Positions 60,409-64,000 of a stretch of 64,000 nucleotides of DNA are shown here, one piece after another. Each line of letters starts with the position of its first letter. The stretch's first letter is position 1. This stretch comes from Nitrospirota bacterium (GTDB lineage: Bacteria; Nitrospirota; Thermodesulfovibrionia; Thermodesulfovibrionales; SM23-35): assembly GCA_040754395.1 (NCBI GenBank), contig JBFMCL010000002.1:124001-188000 (forward strand). Reading direction: 5' to 3'. The notes beneath the pieces were generated by a model, which had not been told where the DNA came from, searched no databases, and saw only the letters and a list, made by a program, of their open reading frames with translations. The translations under genes were made by a program, and so were the position numbers.

Positions 60409-62090
60409 TTCCTCTTGAACATTTTCTTCAGATCTTCCAACGACAGAAAGATCCTTGTCGGCCTGCCGTGGGGGCACTGGTCAGGGTGCTCGGTCTGTTC
60501 GAGGTCCGCGAGGAGCGAGGAGACCTCTTCAGGGCTCAGGATATCTCTGCCCCTGACCGAGCTGTGACAGGCGATACGTGCAGCAATCGCTTCTCTGAAC
60601 GATTTGTCGGGGGGAATACCCTCAAGGATGCATAAGGCAACATCAGAGAGAACACCCTGCATATCGGCATCTTTCAGCACGTCGGGGAGAGTGCGGACAA
60701 TAATCGTCTCCGGACCGAAGTCATCTATCTCTATTCCGAAGTTGCCGAGTATCTGCAGATTTTCAAGGATTACCCGGTATTCCCTCGGCGAAAGATGGAC
60801 CTGTTTCGGAAACAGCAGGCGGTGCGCGTTCAGGTGTATTCCCTGCAAAAATTTCTCATAGAGCACCCTCTCGCTGGCTGCATGATGGTCGATCAGTATC
60901 AGCCCCCCTTTGCCTGAAAGCGCGATAAAGGTATCGCCGAGATAGAGGAAAGGCAGCGATGGCCTGTAGGGGAGTCCAGGACTCTCGGAAACCCCGGACG
61001 CACCGGAGCGAAGGTGCTCAGGGTATGCGGCAGGATATGCTCCGGACCTCTCATGAACTGAAGCGGACTCCGGCATCTCGGAGAATTGCCGCGCATATTC
61101 CGCCCGGTCGCTTTTTACCGCCTCCGCGATGCTGCTGCGCACAAGACGGTAGATGTGTTCCCTGTCCTCGAACCTGACCTCCTGTTTTGTCGGATGCACA
61201 TTGATATCGATCTTGTCCGGATCAATGTCAAGGAAGAGAAAGTACACCGGATGCCTGTCGCGCGGCAGCACTCCTTCGTACGCAGCATAGACCGCATGCG
61301 ATAACGCCCTGTCCTTTATCGGACGCCTGTTTATGAAAATCAGCTGATGCGACTTCATGTTTCTGAAATTTTCGCCTCCTGACACATATGCCTGCATCGC
61401 GATTCCATCCGCCTCTGCACTTACCCCAATGAGGCCTTCAAGAAACTCCTCGCCATAGACCTGCATAATGCGTTCCCTGAAACCGGATGCGGGCGGAAGA
61501 AGAACAACCTCTTTTTTGTCTGAGGTGAGCCTGAACCCGATCTCCCAGTGGGAAAGGGCCTCCTTTGTAACCGTATCGATAATATGAAAAAGCTCTGTGC
61601 TGTGTGCCTTCAGGAATTTCTTCCGGGCAGGGGTGTTGAAAAAAAGGTCTCTTACCTCAACCGTGGTGCCGACTGCGGGGAAGTCCTTTATCTCCTTCAC
61701 CGCACCGCCATGTATTTCGACCGAAATCCCGGAAGGCACGCCTCTCAATCCGGTCACAAGCGTGATCTTCGAAACAGACGCGATGGAAGGAAGGGCCTCT
61801 CCCCTGAATCCCATGGTTGTTATGTGGAAAAGGTCGTCTTCGTGCGAAAGTTTGCTTGTCGCATGCCGCTCGCAGCAGAGGAGCGCGTCCTCCCGGTCCA
61901 TTCCGGTTCCGTCATCAGATATCCTAATGAGACGCTTCCCCGAGTACAGGACATCGACCCTGATATCCCTGCTGTCTGCATCGATCGAGTTTTCTATCAA
62001 CTCCTTAACCACTGACGCGGGACGTTCAATGACCTCTCCGGCGGCTATCTTGTTCCGTAAGTCAGAAGGGAGAACCTTTATCTGCGGCAT
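60405..62090 (-). CDS. mutL: DNA mismatch repair protein MutL
   Basis: MutL links mismatch recognition by MutS to strand removal. The N-terminal GHKL ATPase has ELIENSIDADS (near residue 30), ISDDGTGMDREDAL, TMGFRGEALPSI and TTVEVRDLFFNTPARKKFL. The C-terminal dimer domain (about 375-550) contains DHHAASERVLYE, close to the DQHA(X)2E(X)4E metal motif of endonuclease-type MutL, so nicking activity is likely. I chose ATG at 62090 (MPQIKVLPSDLRN); TTG 62096 is two codons upstream. Confidence 0.96.
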   Translation of the reverse strand: MPQIKVLPSDLRNKIAAGEVIERPASVVKELIENSIDADSRDIRVDVLYSGKRLIRISDDGTGMDREDALLCCERHATSKLSHEDDLFHITTMGFRGEALPSIASVSKITLVTGLRGVPSGISVEIHGGAVKEIKDFPAVGTTVEVRDLFFNTPARKKFLKAHSTELFHIIDTVTKEALSHWEIGFRLTSDKKEVVLLPPASGFRERIMQVYGEEFLEGLIGVSAEADGIAMQAYVSGGENFRNMKSHQLIFINRRPIKDRALSHAVYAAYEGVLPRDRHPVYFLFLDIDPDKIDINVHPTKQEVRFEDREHIYRLVRSSIAEAVKSDRAEYARQFSEMPESASVHERSGAYPAAYPEHLRSGASGVSESPGLPYRPSLPFLYLGDTFIALSGKGGLILIDHHAASERVLYEKFLQGIHLNAHRLLFPKQVHLSPREYRVILENLQILGNFGIEIDDFGPETIIVRTLPDVLKDADMQGVLSDVALCILEGIPPDKSFREAIAARIACHSSVRGRDILSPEEVSSLLADLEQTEHPDQCPHGRPTRIFLSLEDLKKMFKRK

Positions 62091-62227
62091 ACCCAATTGT
62101 AACTCACCTTATTTATAAAAAGCACCTGTAATACAGGCAATCGCGGGCCCTCGCCGGCATAAAATGCATGCGGACCGGTTTTCACCAGGACAGCCGCCCC
62201 GCCGATGGTGCTCAGGCAATCCGGTGA

Positions 62228-62257
62228 TGATAAAAAAACGGCTTTTTCATGTATAAT
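62228..62257 (+). promoter_or_regulatory. probable promoter of proA
   Basis: A perfect TATAAT (62252-62257) lies 31 bases before the proA start; the -35 region (TGATAA at 62228) is poor. GGAGGGAAATC before the ATG is a good ribosome site. Confidence 0.5.
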
Positions 62258-62287
62258 TTTTAGCAGATAGCGAAACGGAGGGAAATC

Positions 62288-63544
62288 ATGGATATCAAGA
62301 AATACGTGCTCAGCAAAGCACTAGAGGCAAAGGAGGGGGCGAGGTCGCTTGCGAAGGCCTCATCGCAGCAGAAGAATGACGCCCTCGTGAAAATGGCGGA
62401 AGCGCTGACAAAAAAGTCTCGGGAACTGATAACCGAAAATCGGAAGGACGTGAAATATGCGGAAGGCAAGGGTCTTTCAAAGGCGCTTGTAGACAGGCTC
62501 ACCCTCAACGAGAAGAGAATCATGGAAATGGCACAGGGGCTTGTGGAGGTTGCAGCCCTTCCGGACCCTGTCGGTGAAGTGATAAAGATGTGGACGAGGC
62601 CGAACCGCATGACGGTCGGCAAAATGCGGGTTCCCATCGGTGTGATCGGGATCATCTACGAATCAAGGCCGAATGTCACGGCAGATGCGGCAGGCCTCTG
62701 CATGAAGGCGGGAAATGCCGTTATCCTGCGGGGCGGCTCTGAAGCGATCCACTCGAATAAGGCGATCGTGAAAGTCCTGAGTGATGCTGCGAAAAAGCAG
62801 GGTCTTCACGAGGGCGCGGTCACCTTTATTGACATACCTGACCGTATCGCAATCATGGAAATGCTGAGGCTCGAAGGAATCGTTGACCTGATCATCCCGA
62901 GAGGGGGCGAGGCGCTGATAAGGGCTGTCACCGAGAATTCAAGGATCCCCGTGCTGAAGCATTACAAGGGGGTATGCCACGTTTTCGTTGACCGGGATGC
63001 AGACCTGAAAATGGCGGAAGACATCTGTTTCAACGCAAAGGTGCAGAGGCCCGGGACATGCAATGCGATGGAAACGATGCTTGTTGACAAAAAGATCGCA
63101 AGGGCATTTCTGCCGCCCATGATCAAAAGGTTGCAGCAGGCCGGAGTAAAACTCAACGCCTGCCCGTTCACGCGCCGGATCGACGCATCACTCGCAAAGG
63201 TTAAGGAAGAAGATTTTTACAGGGAGTATCTCGACCTCACTCTGAATGTCAGGGTCGTCGACGGCCTCGATGAGGCAATGTCACATATTGCGCGATACAG
63301 CTCAGCACATTCCGATGCGATTGTCACTGATAAGTATGATACGGCCATGCGGTTTCTGAAAGAGGTCGATTCGTCTGCGGTCTTTGTGAATGCCTCAACA
63401 AGGTTGAACGACGGCTTCCAGTTCGGCCTCGGCGCTGAAATCGGGATATCCACCGATAAGATCCATGCCCGGGGTCCGATGGGGCTCGAGGAACTGACCT
63501 GCACGAAATTCATCGTCCTTGGAAACGGCCAGCTGAGAGAATAG
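62288..63544 (+). CDS. proA: glutamate-5-semialdehyde dehydrogenase (ProA)
   Basis: ProA (gamma-glutamyl phosphate reductase) makes glutamate-5-semialdehyde with NADPH, second step of proline synthesis. The 418-residue protein shows KMRVPIGVIGIIYESRPNVT (near residues 117-136), LRGGSEAIHSNKAI, IIPRGGEALIRAV, the catalytic cysteine region QRPGTCNAMET (near 255) and the end STDKIHARGPMGLEELT. The length is standard. The partner proB is not next to it here. nadD begins shortly downstream on the same strand. Confidence 0.97.
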   Translation: MDIKKYVLSKALEAKEGARSLAKASSQQKNDALVKMAEALTKKSRELITENRKDVKYAEGKGLSKALVDRLTLNEKRIMEMAQGLVEVAALPDPVGEVIKMWTRPNRMTVGKMRVPIGVIGIIYESRPNVTADAAGLCMKAGNAVILRGGSEAIHSNKAIVKVLSDAAKKQGLHEGAVTFIDIPDRIAIMEMLRLEGIVDLIIPRGGEALIRAVTENSRIPVLKHYKGVCHVFVDRDADLKMAEDICFNAKVQRPGTCNAMETMLVDKKIARAFLPPMIKRLQQAGVKLNACPFTRRIDASLAKVKEEDFYREYLDLTLNVRVVDGLDEAMSHIARYSSAHSDAIVTDKYDTAMRFLKEVDSSAVFVNASTRLNDGFQFGLGAEIGISTDKIHARGPMGLEELTCTKFIVLGNGQLRE

Positions 63545-63584
63545 CACTCTGATGCGGATCATGTCGGGGAATAACACCAACCTC

Positions 63585-64000
63585 ATGAAAATCGGGATCT
63601 TCGGCGGGACATTCAACCCTATCCATCATGGCCATCTCAGGGCTGCTGAAGAGGTGAGGGAAAAACTCCGCATGGACAGGATTGTATTCATTCCTTCAGG
63701 CACACCACCGCTCAAGACAAAAGAGATCGCGGCCGCACATCACCGATATGAAATGACCAGGCTGGCAATCGCACAGAACTCCTTCTTTGAGGTCTCTGAC
63801 CTTGAATGCAGGCAGAAGGGGAAATCATATACCGTAAAGACACTGGAGATCCTGCAGCAGGCGAATCCGGATGCTGCGTTATACTTTATTCTCGGGATAG
63901 ACGCCTTCCTCGACATCCCCAACTGGTGGCAGCCGGAACGACTGACCGCAGCTGCCCATTTTATTGTCATATCAAGGCCGGAGTTCAGATTTGCAGACCT
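63585..64000 (+). CDS. nadD: nicotinate-nucleotide adenylyltransferase NadD (cut by window edge)
   Basis: NadD adenylates nicotinate mononucleotide in NAD synthesis. The frame reads MKIGIFGGTFNPIHHGHLRA (the adenylyltransferase HxGH motif), then FIPSGTPPLKTKE, RYEMTRLAI, KSYTVKTLEIL and YFILGIDAFLDIPNWWQPER before it leaves the window at 64000, so about 139 of some 200 residues are visible. I chose ATG 63585 where the conserved part starts; in-frame ATGs at 63552 and 63561 would add up to 11 residues. The proA-nadD order is common (often proB-proA-nadD-rsfS). Confidence 0.93.
   Translation, partial: MKIGIFGGTFNPIHHGHLRAAEEVREKLRMDRIVFIPSGTPPLKTKEIAAAHHRYEMTRLAIAQNSFFEVSDLECRQKGKSYTVKTLEILQQANPDAALYFILGIDAFLDIPNWWQPERLTAAAHFIVISRPEFRFAD

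Noticed and set aside
1-64000. CRISPR arrays, prophage, rRNA operons, integrons
   Set aside because: No regularly spaced repeats, phage structural genes, rRNA segments or integrase genes were seen on reading the window.

Overview
The window looks like a chromosomal piece of a Gram-negative, probably anaerobic bacterium. My best guess is a Nitrospirota or Desulfobacterota-like lineage. This is an inference from gene content: a DHH-CBS-tRNA nucleotidyltransferase fusion, an MTH1187-type thiamine-binding protein, a DVU0772-like protein, B12-type radical SAM proteins, many sensor proteins and sigma-54 regulation. No marker gene that fixes the taxon is present. Genes run on both strands in blocks.

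Region 1 (0-19.4 kb, minus strand) is a complete division and cell wall (dcw) cluster. Read in transcription order it is mraZ, rsmH, ftsL, ftsI, murE, murF, mraY, a D,D-carboxypeptidase, murD, ftsW, murG, murC, murB, ddl, ftsQ, ftsA, ftsZ, then an SspB-like protein. Most joints overlap by 1-19 bases, so it is probably one long operon. It starts from a clear sigma-70 promoter (TTGACA-N17-TAATAT) followed by three MraZ-type repeats with a 10-base period. The carboxypeptidase, with a lysine-rich tail, is an unusual insertion between mraY and murD.

Region 2 (19.8-42.6 kb) is mixed housekeeping and accessory DNA: HU, a thiamine-binding protein, the DHH-CBS-nucleotidyltransferase, DNA polymerase X, small basic and sensor proteins, a FemAB-like acyltransferase, two radical SAM proteins, a periplasmic FKBP, GDPD, a DEAD-box helicase, hemolysin III, a methyltransferase, a flavoprotein, Maf, dienelactone hydrolase, nitroreductase and a quinone reductase. 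It also holds a 184-base inverted-repeat element (35.3-35.5 kb), an AT-rich patch (38.7-39.8 kb) and degenerate REP-like repeats (40.7 kb).

Region 3 (42.8-57.5 kb) is the most interesting. It combines a PilZ-PATAN-J-TPR protein; a minus-strand operon of a small exported protein, a small membrane protein, a processive family 2 glycosyltransferase and a CHASE3-PAS-GAF-GGDEF-EAL protein; a large secreted subtilase; a GAF/HD-GYP protein; and an NtrC-type activator with a non-phosphorylatable receiver. Two intergenic regions, about 5.5 kb apart, carry homologous ~215-base modules. Each has a -24/-12 promoter and three GTGTTCG motifs at exactly the same spacing (70, 98 and 19 bases). One drives the exopolysaccharide/EAL operon, the other the HD-GYP gene. 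I infer a c-di-GMP-linked, sigma-54-controlled exopolysaccharide or surface system, apparently built by duplication of a promoter module.

Region 4 (57.9-64 kb) is conserved core: tRNA-Leu(GAG), a SurA/PpiD-like chaperone, Nudix, hfq, miaA and mutL on the minus strand, then proA and a 3'-truncated nadD on the plus strand. No rRNA, CRISPR array, intact transposase or prophage was seen.
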